64,000 nt of DNA from Chelydra serpentina (GCA_037349315.1 JBAIAC010000020.1:2666001-2730000); one strand, 5' to 3'. Counted from the stretch's first letter, positions 21,801-33,597 are shown. Translations and numbers: made by a program. Notes: generated from the letters alone by a model not told the origin.

Positions 21801-24800
21801 TCTCAGACTGTATTATGGCCACCCCAATGGCACTGACATAAGAACATAAGAACAGCCATACTCTGTCAGACCAACAGTCCATCTAGCCCCGTATCCTGTC
21901 TTCCGGCAGCAGCCAATGCCAGGTGCTTCAGAGGGAATGAACAGAACAGGTAAATTATCGAGTGATCCATCCCCTGCCGTCGAGTCCCACCATATGGCAG
22001 TGAGAGGCTTAGCCATCCTGGCTAATTATGGACAAATTGGAGAGAGTCCAGAGAAGAGCAACCAAAATGATGAAAGGTCTAGAAAATATGACCTATGAGG
22101 GAAGATTGAAAGAACTGGGTTTGTTTAATATGGAGAAGAGAAGACTGAGAGGGGACATCATAACAGTTTTCAAATACCAAAAAGGTTGTTACAAGGAGGA
22201 GGGAGACAAATTATTCTCCTTAACCTCTGAGGATCGGAGAAGAAGCAATGGGCTTAAATTACAGCAAGGGAAGTTTAGGTTGGACATTAGGAAAAACTTC
22301 CTGTCAGTGTGGTTAAGCACTGGAATAACTTGCCTAGGGAGGTTGTGGAATCTCCATCATTGGAGATTTTTAAGAGCAGGTTAGACAAACACCTGTCAGG
22401 GATGGTCTAAATGATACTGGTCCTGCCATGAGTGCAGGGGACTGGACTTGATGACCTCTCAAGGTCCCGTCCAGTCCTATGATTCTATGGACATGTCCTC
22501 CGTGACCTTTTATAATTCTGTTTTGAACCCTGTTACACTTGATACCAAGGGAAAAGCAGGGCAATCCAAATTCAGCATAGGAATCATAGAAATGCAAGGC
22601 TGGGAGGGACCTCAAGAGATCATCTAGCCTCTCCCCCCACACACACTGAAGCAGCATTAAGTATCCTTAGATTCTCTCTGACAGGTGTTTGTCTAACCTG
22701 CTAGAGATGGAAAACTTTTCCTAATATCTAATTTTCATTTACTACAGATTAAGCTAATTACTTCTTCTCCTGCCCTTGATGGACACGAAGAGCAATGATC
22801 ACCATCCTCTTTATAGAATGCCCAGTTTTTAACCTTTCCTCATAGGTCAGATTTTCTAAACATTTCTTTTTCCATTGTCATTGCACTCCTCTGAACTCTC
22901 TCCAGTTTGTCTTTCCTAATGTGTATTGCCCAAAACTGGACACACCAGCTGAAGTCAGACCAGTGTTGGGTAGAGCAGGACAGTTACCCCCAATGTCTTA
23001 TATATTATACACCCCAGGATGATATTAACCTTTTTCACAACTGCATCACATTGTTGACTCATAGCCAATTTGTGATCCACTATAACTCCCAGGTCCATTT
23101 CTGCAGTGCTACCACCAGTTCGTCCCCATTGTGTAGTTGTGCATTTGATTTTTCCCTGCTCAGTGTAGTCTTTACTGAATTTCATCTTGTTGATTTCAGA
23201 CTAATTCTCCCTTTTATCAAGGTCATTCTGAATTCTCAGCCTGTCTCCAAGGCGCTTGCAACCCCTCCCAGCTTGGTGTCATCCCCAAAATGTATAAACA
23301 TACTTTCCACTCCATCATCCAAGTCATTAATGATGATAGAGAATAGTACTGGACACAGGACAGACCCGTGTAGGATGTTACTAAATATACCGTCCCTGTT
23401 TGACAGTGGACCATTGATAACTACTAATTGACTAAGGTTTCTAAACCATCTGGGAATAAATATTTATAGTAATTGCATCAAAACCACATTTCCCTAGTTT
23501 ATATAGGAGAATGTCGTGTGGGACTTGACTGTGTTAAAAGCTTTACCAAACTCAAGCTATTTCATGTCTACTATTTCCCCCATCCATTAGACTACAAACC
23601 CTGTTAAAGAAGGAAATTAGGCTGGTTTGGTATGACTAATGTTCGTGACAAATCCATATTGATTGTTCACTAATTTGTTCCAGTATCTTTGCATATATCA
23701 AAGTCAGGCTGGCTGGTCTATATTTCCCTGGATTCTCTTTGCCCCCCCCTTTTAAAAGACAGGTGCTATAGTTGCTATTCTTCAGTCCTCCCGGACCTCA
23801 CCTGTGCTCCAGGAATTCTCAAGAATAATTGCTAGCGGTTCCGAGATGGCTCTTTAAGTACCCTAGGATGAATTTCATCAGGCCCTGCCGACTTCAATAC
23901 ATCTAACTTATCTACATATTCTTTAACTTGCTCTGTCCCTATTCTGGCTTGTGTTCCTTCCCCGTTATTATTAATATTAATCGTGTTAAGCATCAGGCCA
24001 TGATTAATTTTTATTAGAGAGGACTGGAAATCACTGCCATGACATTCACCAAAGAAATTCCATGGCAGCTGAGACCTCAGTTTCTTTAGCCGCCCCATCC
24101 ACTCCCATTTCCCTTCTTCACACACTATGGAATTATTGCTTCCTACCTTTCACGGCTCTGTTTAGGTGCAACTAAAACAAAAAGGAAAAAAAAAGATTAT
24201 TGGAAAGCCTCCCCTCACTCCCTGCCTGGCAAAGAGATGGAATCAGCAATGCTGTGACCAGGGGCTGGACTCTGCACCATGGTTAGTGTGGGCTTTTCAA
24301 AGATGCCAAAGGGATTGGGAGGCCCAGTTCCCAAATTAAAGAGTCCAAAACCCCAAAGCAGGTTTGACAAATTGCGGCATGAATGTAGCTGCATGTCTAC
24401 CTTCAATGGGCTAAACACAGCTCACTGTAGCCACCTGGTTATTATTACTTTTAGTATTACGGTAGCACTTCTCAGCCAGAAAGGAGAGCAGAGAGCAGGA
24501 TTTTACCCAATCTATCAACAGCTGATCACTACTCTCTCCATCCATTCGTATTGCCTTTGGAACCCAGTAGTGACTAGGCATTTTGCATAAAATATACCAA
24601 AGCGTGTAAATCAGTTAGGAGGCTAAGCTGTGTCGCCAACCCCAGATGTTCAAAAATCATGTCTCAGGCCCCCAAAATCATGAGATTTTAAAAAAAAAAC
24701 ACATTTTTTAAAGTATTTTTGGTTTCTCGGCCTTAATTGGACTCAGGTCACATTTTCAAGGTTTTCTCTGCAACCACAAGGGATGGAAACTTTCTTTTTT

Positions 24801-27800
24801 TTAAAAAAGTTGAGATTTTCACACAATTTGTTGATTCCACCAGCTGGAACTATTAGGAAAACACAAAGTACTGTGAGAATCACAATTAGAGCTGAGCGAA
24901 TCGTTGATTATTCAGTGCAGGGGCCAAACTGAAAAAAATCCACCCCACCCCCCCAAATCAAATGAACTTTTTCAGTTTTTCTTAACAAAACGGAAAAAAA
25001 ACAACTTTTGTTTGAACTGAACAAAACATTTAGTTCAACACCAAAAAATCTGGGGTGGTTTTTTTTTTTTCATTTCTGGTCATTTTAGGATATTTTTCCT
25101 CCTTTTTTAAAATTTAGCTAAATTTCTAGATGAAACTGTTTCAAAGGGAAACATGGAAATGTTTCCCTTTGAAACAGTCAAAACAAACTGGTTCAATTTA
25201 AAAAGTAATAATTTGTTTCCAATTGAAGGTTTTTATTGAATTTGAACCATTTTGTAAACAATATCTGTCGCCCAAAAACACATTTTTGGGCAAATTGCTA
25301 TTTGCAAAAAAAATAAAAATTTCCCAGCGCTACTCAAGTTAAAATCGCAAGAGATAGCAACTCTACCAGAGCCCCATTGAAACTATCACTTGAAACTCAC
25401 CCCCCAAAGCTTTCACTGGGACTTTGGTTCTTTGGAAAATGTTCCCGTTCATCTCCCATTGGCTGACAGAGCTACCTGACTGTCAGGAGCCCGGGTGGTG
25501 GGCAGTCTGGCCTAGTGTTAGGAGCAGGAATCAGGCTTAGTGGGTGGAATGAGGATCAGAACTGGAGTGAGAGATGCCAGAGCCCAGGGTTGAGGAAGAT
25601 ACACAACCAGGAATCAGAGCCCAAGGTCAGAACATCACCTACCTTTTTTCATCAGAAGATAAGTCACCGGAGCCAGAATCAGACAGGAACCAACTGCAAT
25701 ACCAACTGCAATGCCCAATACAATCTCTAGTCGCAGTACTGGGGAAAAGAAATAAACATGAAGAGACCTGTTCTGGCAGAGAGCCAATAACATAGGTCTC
25801 ACTGCCTGAGGGAGTCTTCTGAGTTATTACTGAATAGTGCATACAAATGCTGTAACCATATGTTTGTGCGCTATCTCCCTGCCACACTGACCCCCAAAGG
25901 AGGCAGCTGTTGTGTTTCAAAACGTCCAGATAAGTTAGATAAAAAAACACACTACTTTATTTCTTAGAATCCAGAACCTTAAATTACGAGAGAGAGAGAG
26001 AAAGCAGGCTGCTCCCTAAGGCAAAGAGGCTTAACTCACCCCACTTTGCTCCCCACTGGCTCTTGGCGGACTGACTACTGCTAGACCCAGACTGCATGCT
26101 TTCCTACAGAGCTCCCAGCCTGCAAGAAGGACCAGGCAACCCCCCTGAAGTTGAACATGACAGCTTACAATTTTAACATGGTTTTCCATATCCCACATCA
26201 GCAAAGCCACTGCAAGAGCTGAACAAGGCTGGAAGGGACCTCAGAACAAATACCCAGAAGAGCTAGGGCATTTCAGAGCCACACAGCACATTCAGCACCC
26301 ATGAGAAAAATCAAAGTAATGGGAATAGATCCCTAGAGAGACCAAAACCAGCATCTGCAGTTCAAGGGGGGAAGCACGTGGGGGAGGGAGGGATCATCGA
26401 GGGATTGAGATATTACACAAGTGGTCTGGGGTGCAGAGGATACTGAATGTGACTGGATGATCCACACAGTTTCTCTCCCCAAATTCCCTGTCCCCCCCAT
26501 GTCCTAGCCCCATTTCCCTGTCCTAGCCACACCCAGAGCAGTGCTGGGCATTTTGGGCCCTTGGGCCACTGACCCCCAGATGGAAGGGGCTAGGCAGATC
26601 CCTGCTGTGGGAGACAGAGCATCACTTGGGCCAACCAAAATCGGTGCCCACTGTGCTAGGTGCTGTACAAACAGAGAAAAAGACGGCCCCTGCCCCGCAG
26701 TCCAGACAGACACAGGGTGGAGGAAAGAGTAGAACGCATCAGCAGAATGAGCAGTGTGATGGCAGCAAAAAGCCTGTTGGTGCCAGGGTGGAGGCTTTTT
26801 TTTTTTTTTTTTTGGTGGGTTTAGTTAGGAGGGGGTCAGCAAAATGAGAAAAGTGAATGCTGCTATTCCAGCAGTGCAGGGGGCCCTTAAAGGGACCGAG
26901 CCCCAAAGAAGCCCTGACCAGCTGGGTGGCAGTGGCCCCTAAAATGTGCCCTGCCTCTCACACAAGCCCTGAGAGATGCTACCATATGCGCAGGCGGGGG
27001 AGCAGCTCTGGGGAGACAGATAGGTAGAGTCTCTCTCAGCCCTGGCCACTCCTGTGTGTTCTGTTCCCCCACACTCCCTGCTGTGGGGCAGGTTGAAGGG
27101 GGCTGCTCAAGGCCACGCCTACAACAGGACACCCGCCTTCCATCTCTGAACATGGGAGGCACCCGAAATTCAGGCCTGGCCCACAGCCGACTGGACTGAG
27201 TGCCTGGGTCCCCTGTGGCTTGGACGCTGAGGGGGAGATTTTGAAGAGCTCTGAACCCAACGTGCTCTCAGCGTGCTGGTGCTGTGGAAACCAGGCCCAT
27301 GGTGAATACAGTCACTCACCTTCCTGAGGTGGAGTTTTATCAGGTTGGCTAGTGACAGGGCTGTCATCAGGGAGATCCTTCCTGTCTGGGCAATAAACAC
27401 AGGAAATATCACATTGTCTTAGCTGGTAATGAATTCACGTGGGGTCTGCATCTTACCATGTGTGAATACCTTTACACATCTGGCTCCTGGATCCCCTGTA
27501 GCCAAAGCTCGACCTTTCAGTACATGTGAAATCTCCAAACTGCCCTGTCTTTACTACAGTTTTACCTCAAGTTAGTTAATTCTAGTGGAGAATACATTTG
27601 TTTTCCTGCTGAAGGCACAGCTTTGGGGCAGAAAATGATACAAAGACACCTGAGATGGCCGAGTTGGGGAGTGGTAGCACAGAATAATTTACTAAATGCC
27701 TGATACCTGCCACTTGAGACCTTTCCCCTGCCCACAGTGTGTAGCTTACTGCTGCTCACCTGTGACCTTCAGTTGCAAGGGGGCACTGAGATTGGAATTG

Positions 27801-30800
27801 GCTTCCTGGTTTTTCTCATCCTTGTGCTGATACCCACAGAAATAACGCCCTGCACTCATCATGGAGGCGTTAAGGAGCAATGTAGAACTAACTTGTCCTG
27901 GTTCAACTTTTTGGCTGGAAAGATCCACCCCATCTTTGCAGAAAATAACTTTGGTAACATGAGAGTTTGGAAGATCTGCACATCGGGCTGAAACTGGGAC
28001 CCCCTCCGGAGCTGACGTCGTATTCAGGAACAACGTAGGCGCAGAGAGATTGCCTGGAACAACAAAGAGACATGGATGCATGTGCCTGAGAGGGGAATGA
28101 CAGGGAGCTGAGCGTTAGCGATCACTGAGAAGAGAAATGCATGACTGGTGAAAGGAGAGGGGTCTTTTCACTTGGGACTTCACATTCATATCCCAAGACA
28201 CGTGTCAGACTTGTTTATTTAGTCTGTTTGATTTTGGGTGGGTGTGAATCCTTGCTACACAGGGCCAGATCTAAACTGCTCTAAATTGGCATTGTTCCAC
28301 TGGAGTCAATAGGCCAGATCCCAGCTGGTGTAAATTAGTCCCACTCTATTGAAGTCAACAAAGCTACACGAGCTTACCCCATCTGAGAATCTGCCCCAAC
28401 CACGTTTCTTTTTCGTTAATGTTTATGGCCGACCACTGTGAGAATTAATTGCTTAATTAACTGCGCCATTAACAGGATTTCAGGCAGGGATCACACAGAA
28501 GGTTTCTCCCCTCCCATCACCCCCCATTGCAAGGGCCTGGGGATTTTGTTCATTTCTCTGCCGTTCCTTTCCTTCCCTTGTCTCTTGTGCTCTCACTCAC
28601 CTGGGGAGCTGCAGAAATCCTGGCCTGTGACCCCAGCACCTGCATCAAACAGCAGAGATGGTGAGTAGTAGACAGGGTGTCTCTAACAATAACTAGACTA
28701 TGCTGGGGAAATGCTAACATTGACATTTAAACAAATAACAGTGAGAAAAATCAAGCAATCAGGGGCCACCACCCTTCAGTGAGATCCATGCTGGCATGGG
28801 ATCCTCACACCCGATCTGACTCCAGGATCGGGGCCTTAACTGCATCTTGCATACACTCACCACTCATGGCTTACAGGATTACACAATGCTCACAGCAGTA
28901 AGAGACATGCAGGGTTACACCATCCTGTCCAACCCCCCACCCCCACCCCATGCCCATGGCCAGAGCAGAATATTCTCTAGGGTTTGGGCATCTCACTCTC
29001 TCTCTCTCTCTCTCTCTGCCCCATCACCATAGCATATAAGCACCAAACATTAATGGACTGAGTCCGGTGAAATGGGGAAGTATAATTATCCCTACTGTTA
29101 CAGGTGGCACCTGAATCACAGAGCGATCCGGGGTCACACTGGGACTCAGTGGCAAAGCCCCAACTTCACCCCAGATCTCTGGGCATCCCAGGCTGGGCAT
29201 TAACAACAATCTCAGCTGCCTCCCCTTACTCCAAACAATTTCAAAAAGTCCCAACCAATGGGGTCAGAGCCATGTGCAACGACAGGCCTAAAGGCTGAAT
29301 GCCGAAAACCTCTGTTCACTGAACTAGATCAATGAACACTCGCTACTTAGAGTTTGAAGAACTTGGACTTTTGTAGACATTTCATATTCTGCTTGCACAA
29401 CAGACAATTCTTAACAATTGTTTTTTTACTTTACTTAATATTATTAAGTAATATTAGTATTAAGGTAGCGCCTGGAGAGTCCACCTCATTGTGCCAGATG
29501 CTGAACACAGTCATAACTGGGTTTGGCAGAATGCAATCTTTATTTTTTAATAATTTCAATGGATAATATTAATGTTTTAAGCATTTTTTAAAATGTTATC
29601 AATTTAAATGTTCACAATTGTAGGAAATTATGGGGGCAGACAACCGGAGGTTCAGCCAATAAATATTTAATGGCAATCAATGCTGAGACTCCAAAAATGA
29701 AAGCTTTAGAGCTATTAAAGAACAAATTGTCAACAGCACAGTTCAAAATATACAGAGTAAACATCCTTAAATCAAACTCAATAAGGTCTCAGGCAGCACT
29801 TTTTTTTCTGTGCCCAGCTAGACATTTGCGTTATTACTGATTGAAATATTTATTCATCGGTTTCTGTGTTTGTATAGTAAAATCAACATTTTTTGGCATG
29901 TACTGATAAAAATCTAATCCTTCCAAGTCTAAATAGTAATAAAAAGATGCATGTGCTTAACTGTGTGAAGGACCAGGGGCTAAATTATGCATAAATTATT
30001 TAAGCTGTAAACTCTCCAGCGCAGTGACTAACTTTATTCATGGGAGTAGCCCTGTTATCTTCAATGGGATTACTCACAAGAATAAAGTTATCATAGAATC
30101 ATAGAATCTCAGGGTTGGAAGGGACCTCAGGAGGTCATCTAGTCCAACCCCCTGCTCAAAGCAGGACCAACCCCAACTAGATCATCCCAGCCAGGGCTTT
30201 GTCAAGCCTGACCTTAAAAACCTCTAAGGAAGGACTGAGTCCGGTGAAATGTACATGCACAAGTGATAGCAGGGGCAGGATCTCAGTAGTTAGGGTTTTT
30301 TTTCATTCCAAACTAGCAAAGCCAGGGTTCCTCACTGGGGTACGGCCATGTCGAAAGTGTGACATTTTAAACTTTGTCCATTTAATTCAAACTTCACTGT
30401 AACAATGTTTTTTGAAGTGAGAAATACTGCTTTTCCCTTCTCTTCTGTCTCTAAAACAATTGAACAGCCTTGTACTATTAATTAGGGGGGGGGCGCTCTT
30501 TGCAAAGTTTCCTAGTTGATGTAGAATATTCCCAGATTACTTTTCAATATGATAGCCTTAGCGCTGGAGGTCAGTGTCCGTATCCCCATTATACAGATGG
30601 GGAAACAAAGGTTGGATGAAAAACTAGGAGAAGGAAGCAAGGGAAATTGGGGGAGGGATAGCTCAGTGGTTTGAGCATTGGCCTGCTAAACCCAGGGTTG
30701 TGAGTTCAATCCTTGAGGGGGCCATTTGGGGATCTGGGGCAAAAATTGGGGATTGGTCCTGCTTTGAGCAGCGGGTTGGACTAGATGCCCTACTAAGGTC

Positions 30801-31911
30801 CCTTCCAAACCTGATATTCTATGAAATGAGCAAACATTTTGTCTAAAATTTTCCCATTTATTTGCAAAGTTTCAAATATTCTCAAATTTTTGACCATGTC
30901 TAATCCCCCTTGTTTTTTGAAGACTTGATTAATTAATCTTCCCAGAATGTTTGATAACAAACAAGACACGATCAGTACATGTGTGATAGGTCTCAACGCG
31001 GATATCGGGGGAAAGACCCAGTTAGGAATATGACAAAGTCTGGCTAGTTACAGGGGAGGATTATAGTCTCCAGTAGAGTTTGAGGGTTTGACAAGAAGTC
31101 AGTTGACGTCAATGGAAAAAAACTCTCCTTGACTTCAGTAATCAGACTGTAAAAAAAAATTACCTTTAATAAGAAAGAATCCCACACAACTCCCTGGGAA
31201 ACTCAGAACATGGAGCATGGGAACATTTTCCAATATTTTACACCTTAATACTGGCATTTCGTAACATCAGAGTTTTTGAGTTTGAAAGCTAAATAACATC
31301 CTTTTAATGTAGTTTCTTTATGTGAATTATTAGTATTCTCTACTGCAGTGGCACCTAGCAGTGCCTGTTATAGAGCAGGACCCAATTTTTCTAGGGGCTG
31401 TACAAAAAGATGACCCCTATCCCAAAGAGTTTACAATGCAAGTAAACTCAGAGGTTCAAATTTTCAAAGCTGTCTATAGCATTTGGATCCAAATTGCATA
31501 ATTTTTAATGGGAAATGAGTGTTTCAACCACTAGACTGCTCTGAGGGTACATTATATATATGATCCTATGATGCCTTCACAAGGGCACATATAGCACGAT
31601 GTTACAAACATAGGAAGAAGATTGAAAAATCATGTCAGACATTGTAAGAAACTGCATGCCCTGAATTTATCACCAGCTTTTCAATCTGAGATGAAATAAC
31701 CGTCCGAATTATAGTGAAATAGCCATGAGTAAGCTCCATTTCAAATAATTTTAACATAATTCTGACCCCCAGGCTGATCCCCACATCCCCTCAGCCAAAG
31801 CAGAGCCATAAATCTACGTCTCTTCCTGCTCCCCCCACCCAGGGACACCCCCTGTCCGAGCCCCTTGGCAGAGAGCTCCCCAAACTTACAGAGCAGCCAC
31901 AGGATGATCAT
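18792..31911 (-). CDS. Gene 1: intact single-Ig-domain, ITIM-bearing membrane receptor (nine exons)
   Basis: Nine exons join to an unbroken 705-nt frame (234 residues plus stop): 31890-31911, 28601-28639, 27760-28053, 27320-27385, 25643-25738, 24147-24171, 21627-21682, 18908-18939, 18792-18866. All eight introns begin GT and end AG, and phases match at each junction. In order the protein has a hydrophobic signal peptide (about 1-14), one Ig domain (21-118), a Pro/Asp/Ser stalk (119-140), a transmembrane segment (about 146-169) with no charged residue inside, and a tail with one ITIM, I198-Q-Y200-A-A-I203. Established: ITIM receptors recruit SH2 phosphatases, and a short second signal exon is typical of leukocyte-receptor-complex genes. 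Inference: an inhibitory leukocyte receptor of the LRC/Fc-receptor-like type; the orthologue cannot be named. It has paralogues at 57.5-63.8 kb and 0.5-6.3 kb. Further alternative Ig exons cannot be excluded. Confidence 0.8.
18908..18939 (-). CDS. Gene 1 exon 8: completes the ITIM
   Basis: A 32-nt exon (acceptor ctctccccag, donor gtaagt). Its first two bases, AT, complete the split Tyr codon, followed by A-A-I-G-Q-F-G-A-A-R. Joined to exon 7 it gives I-Q-Y-A-A-I, which fits the ITIM consensus (I/V/L/S)-x-Y-x-x-(I/V/L). The homologue at 57653-57684 keeps length and Y-A-A-I. Confidence 0.7.
19636..20100 (-). mobile_element. Penelope-like (?) repeat, longer copy
   Basis: The minus-strand 3' end (19636-19780) is as in 12957-13085. 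Upstream (20100-19930) a weak frame L-Q-R-E-T-I-E-L-E-L-I-C-K may be the end of its protein. It lies in gene 1 intron 7. Confidence 0.5.
20085..20800 (-). mobile_element. Old CR1, with plus-strand CR1 tail at 20587-20682
   Basis: Antisense of the CR1 ORF2 end (R-A-M-G-L-I-R-G-M-E). A younger 96-bp CR1 3' tail (ggttggtcctgctttgagca) in plus orientation interrupts it. Confidence 0.6.
21627..21682 (-). CDS. Gene 1 exon 7: cytoplasmic, first half of ITIM
   Basis: A 56-nt exon between ttccacag and gtaagaac. It codes R-E-Q-G-L-S-R-S-T-E-N-M-G-T-D-D-L-I-Q and then one base (T) of the ITIM tyrosine codon. The homologue at 59061-59116 has the same length and frame (S-T-E-N and I-Q retained). Confidence 0.7.
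21837..22022 (+). repeat. Interspersed repeat (taagaacataagaac type)
   Basis: Begins ataagaacataagaacagcc and includes tgccaggtgcttcagaggg. An inverted copy is at 52660-52826. Class not decided. Confidence 0.5.
22022..22495 (+). mobile_element. CR1 3' fragment
   Basis: [15 protein letters not shown] and R-L-K-E-L-G-L-F, then the tail tcctatgattctatgg. Decayed. Confidence 0.8.
22580..24125 (-). mobile_element. Old CR1, about 1.5 kb
   Basis: Minus frames include L-K-S-A-G-P-D-E-I-H-P-R-V-L-K (RT start) and D-L-G-V-I-V-D-H-K-L-A-M-S-Q-Q. Many stops. It lies in gene 1 intron 6. Confidence 0.75.
24147..24171 (-). CDS. Gene 1 exon 6: 25-nt cytoplasmic micro-exon
   Basis: Acceptor ttgttttag and donor gtaggaag bracket 25 nt coding V-A-P-K-Q-S-R-E. 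It is supported by the equal-length homologue at 59405-59429, which keeps the K-Q core and the same splice sites. An old minus-strand CR1 ends just beside it. Confidence 0.7.
25135..25178. repeat. Perfect 20-bp inverted repeat
   Basis: actgtttcaaagggaaacat, four bases, then its exact reverse complement. It is within an A/T-rich stretch (24660-25330) of gaaaa/tttt-type repeat in gene 1 intron 5. Confidence 0.85.
25643..25738 (-). CDS. Gene 1 exon 5: transmembrane segment
   Basis: A 96-nt phase 1-1 exon between acceptor cttttccccag and donor gtaggt. It codes a 24-residue hydrophobic run of Ile/Val/Gly/Ala/Leu, then Y-L-L-M-K-K as stop-transfer. There is no Lys or Arg within the membrane segment, which argues against pairing with an activating adaptor. 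The Y-L-L-x-K-K end is shared with the gene 2 exon (60048-60121). Confidence 0.8.
27320..27385 (-). CDS. Gene 1 exon 4: stalk
   Basis: A 66-nt phase 1-1 exon with acceptor ttgcccag and donor gtgagt, coding 22 hydrophilic residues rich in Asp, Pro, Ser, Thr and Lys (begins D-R-K-D-L-P-D-D). It separates the Ig domain from the membrane. Homologous exons sit at 62455-62527 (minus), 3284-3355 (plus) and 1515-1586 (plus); all begin (D/G)-R-(S/K). Confidence 0.75.
27760..28053 (-). CDS. Gene 1 exon 3: extracellular Ig domain
   Basis: A 294-nt phase 1-1 exon coding one Ig-like domain (residues 21-118). The disulphide pair is probably Cys45 (in S-A-R-C) and Cys93 (in S-A-G-R-Y-F-C-G), 48 residues apart. 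The usual D-x-G/A-x-Y-x-C box has Ser in place of Asp. A third cysteine, Cys59 (V-I-F-C-K-D-G), sits where the C-strand tryptophan is often found. Four N-glycosylation sequons are visible: NLS22, NTT31, NAS82 and NLS108. The matching exon of gene 2 (63575-63794) has lost the segment holding the first cysteine. Confidence 0.85.
28601..28639 (-). CDS. Gene 1 exon 2: 39-nt second signal exon
   Basis: This exon is too short for an ORF caller. It lies between a pyrimidine-rich acceptor (tttgatgcag) and a donor gtgagt, in phase 1-1, and codes for A-G-V-T-G-Q-D-F-C-S-S-P. Signal peptidase cleavage probably falls near G13/Q14. Known LRC genes (KIR, LILR, CHIR) carry a comparable mini-exon of about 36 nt here. 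Confidence 0.7.
28992..29018. repeat. (CT)n microsatellite
   Basis: About 12 CT units within gene 1 intron 1. Also (AG)n at 25987-26002 and T runs at 15608-15621 and 26788-26812. Confidence 0.9.
30090..30232 (-). mobile_element. CR1 3' end
   Basis: atcatagaatcatagaatctc through cctctaaggaagg, in gene 1 intron 1. Confidence 0.8.
30649..30824 (+). mobile_element. Turtle tRNA-derived SINE with CR1-like tail
   Basis: ggggagggatagctcagtgg (box A) and gttcaatccttgag (box B) are followed by a linker and the CR1 tail ggttggactagatg, cccttcc and ttctatga. This is the tortoise Pol III/SINE type. Confidence 0.85.
31890..31911 (-). CDS. Gene 1 exon 1: signal peptide start
   Basis: The coding part is ATG plus six codons and one base, reading M-I-I-L-W-L-L, then a strong donor (TCT|gtaagt). 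The split codon TGT forms with the next exon and gives Cys8. The short hydrophobic start, ending in phase 1, is the usual first exon of leukocyte Ig-type receptors. The 5' UTR and promoter cannot be placed. The frame is also open upstream of this ATG, but no better in-frame start is close by. Confidence 0.65.
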
Positions 31912-32841
31912 GGAGAGTGGGAGCCGGTGACCAAGCCAAGAGATTCTGCAGCAGCGTCTGGGCCTCCGAGGAGAACCCACGAGGCTCTGTGCCTCCAGTC
32001 TCCTCCTCCCCAGGGGAGCAGAAGAGGAACCGATAGGTTGTGGTCTCTTGTAGCATGTCTGGGAGCAGCCCTGACGTGTGTGTGGCCAGAGGGGCCCTCC
32101 CACCTTGAGATGTGAGTGGAAACATTATCCACCATCCCCCCACACCCCACCCTGGTCTCTGTGTCTGTGGTGGCTGAACGCGATGGTTTCCCGTTTACAT
32201 TTTCCAGCACACAGAATACTAGCCACAGGTCAAGGCTGGTCTCACTCACAGGGAACAGTTACACCCTCCCCATCCCCAGGCCAGTGCTCATCGTGTCTCC
32301 AAGGGAGACCTCCTGGCTCACATAGGGGGTAGTGATCTACACCAATAGCATAAAATTCACAGCGGTTCAGCGTCACAAACTGGGGCACTGTCCCAAGGAC
32401 AATTTTTAGAACATTAAAATAGTCAGAGAGGACACACAGGGGCGTGTGGCTGGCATGAGCTGGTGTCTGTCCACACAGCTCCAGTCGCCACAGTCTCCTG
32501 AGCACATTGTACCCAGAGCAGGAGCTTAGCGTGTGGGTGAGTTTATCAGCAACCACTGAGCGGGTGACATTAACATGTCCTATATTAGCAGCACAGTCCC
32601 TGTTTTCCATGGGAAGCCTGAACACCTGGGATGTGCCAGGTTTTCATTCCCTCCTTGCACGTCTGGTTGTCTTACAGTCACAGTGTGTGTCCGATCCGTG
32701 TGCCTGGGCCAAGTGGGACCGGCTTTATGTGACAGGGACACATGGCCTCTGGAGGGGTGCTCGGCAGCTGGGCTGAGGGTGTGCAGTGAAGAGCAGTGGA
32801 TGAGGACTGATGCTACCAGAGCAGGGCTGGAGGTCAGAGCT
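31912..32841. other. Gene 1 upstream flank
   Basis: Contains the 5' UTR and, presumably, the promoter. No TATA box at a convincing position and no other gene recognised. Several overlapping open frames on both strands have no family pattern. Confidence 0.4.
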
Positions 32842-33009
32842 CTTGTTAATGTTAGCTTAACTTCAGTTCCTGGAAAGATAATGGAGCAAATAATTAAGCA
32901 ATTAATTTGCAAACACCTAGAAGATAATAAGTGATAAATAAATGCATGGATTTGTCAAGAAGAAATCATGTAAAATTTAAAACCAACCTGACAGCTTTTG
33001 TAACACCGA

Positions 33010-33165
33010 CAGACCTGAGTCATCAGTGAGCAGGCTTGAACCTGGGACTTTGGGAGCTAAAGACATGAGCCTCTACCGCAAAAGCTAAAAGCCAATGTCC
33101 TCTTAGGTAAGGCTGGAGAGCAGACTTCACTAATCTCCCTCTCAGTGGTATCAGCGCCTCTAGGT
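33010..33165 (-). mobile_element. tRNA-related SINE in CR1
   Basis: On the plus strand gcttgaacctgggact reads as an antisense box B, with gagcctctaccgcaaaagct as antisense of the head. CR1 resumes at about 33170. Confidence 0.5.
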
Positions 33166-33597
33166 TACACTTTCTTTGAGAGGGTAACAAGCCTCATAGA
33201 TAGGGAAGAAGTGGTAGGTATGGTATATCTTGACTTTAGTAAGACTTTTGAAACTGTCTTGCATGACCTCATACACAAACTAGGGAAATACAACCTGGAT
33301 GGAGTTGAATAAGGTAGGTGGGGTGCAAAAATGGTTGGAAAGCCATTCCCAGAGAGTAATTATCAGTAGCTCACAGTCAAGCTGGAAGGGCATATCAAAT
33401 GGGGTCCCGAAGAGGTCAGTGCTGGGTCTGATTCAGTTCAGTATCTTCATCACTGATTTAGATAATGGCATAGAGAGTACATTTATAATGTTTGCAGATG
33501 ATACCAAGTTGGGAGGGGTTGCAAGTGCTTTGTAGGATAGGATTATAATTCAAAACAATCTGGACAAACTGGAGAAATGGTCTGAAGTAAATATCAG

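Larger units (their letters stand above)
28640..31889 (-). other. Gene 1 intron 1
   Basis: 3.25 kb with a CT run, a CR1 end and a SINE. 29340-30090 and 30830-31740 are A/T rich with nothing recognised. Confidence 0.55.

Noticed and set aside
28985..29020. Repeated short units that might suggest a CRISPR-like array
   Set aside because: A plain CT microsatellite. Nothing in the window has spacer-repeat structure, and the DNA is vertebrate.
30660..30735. Possible tRNA gene (box A and box B present)
   Set aside because: The cloverleaf does not close and the sequence continues into a SINE body and CR1-like tail. It is a SINE head.
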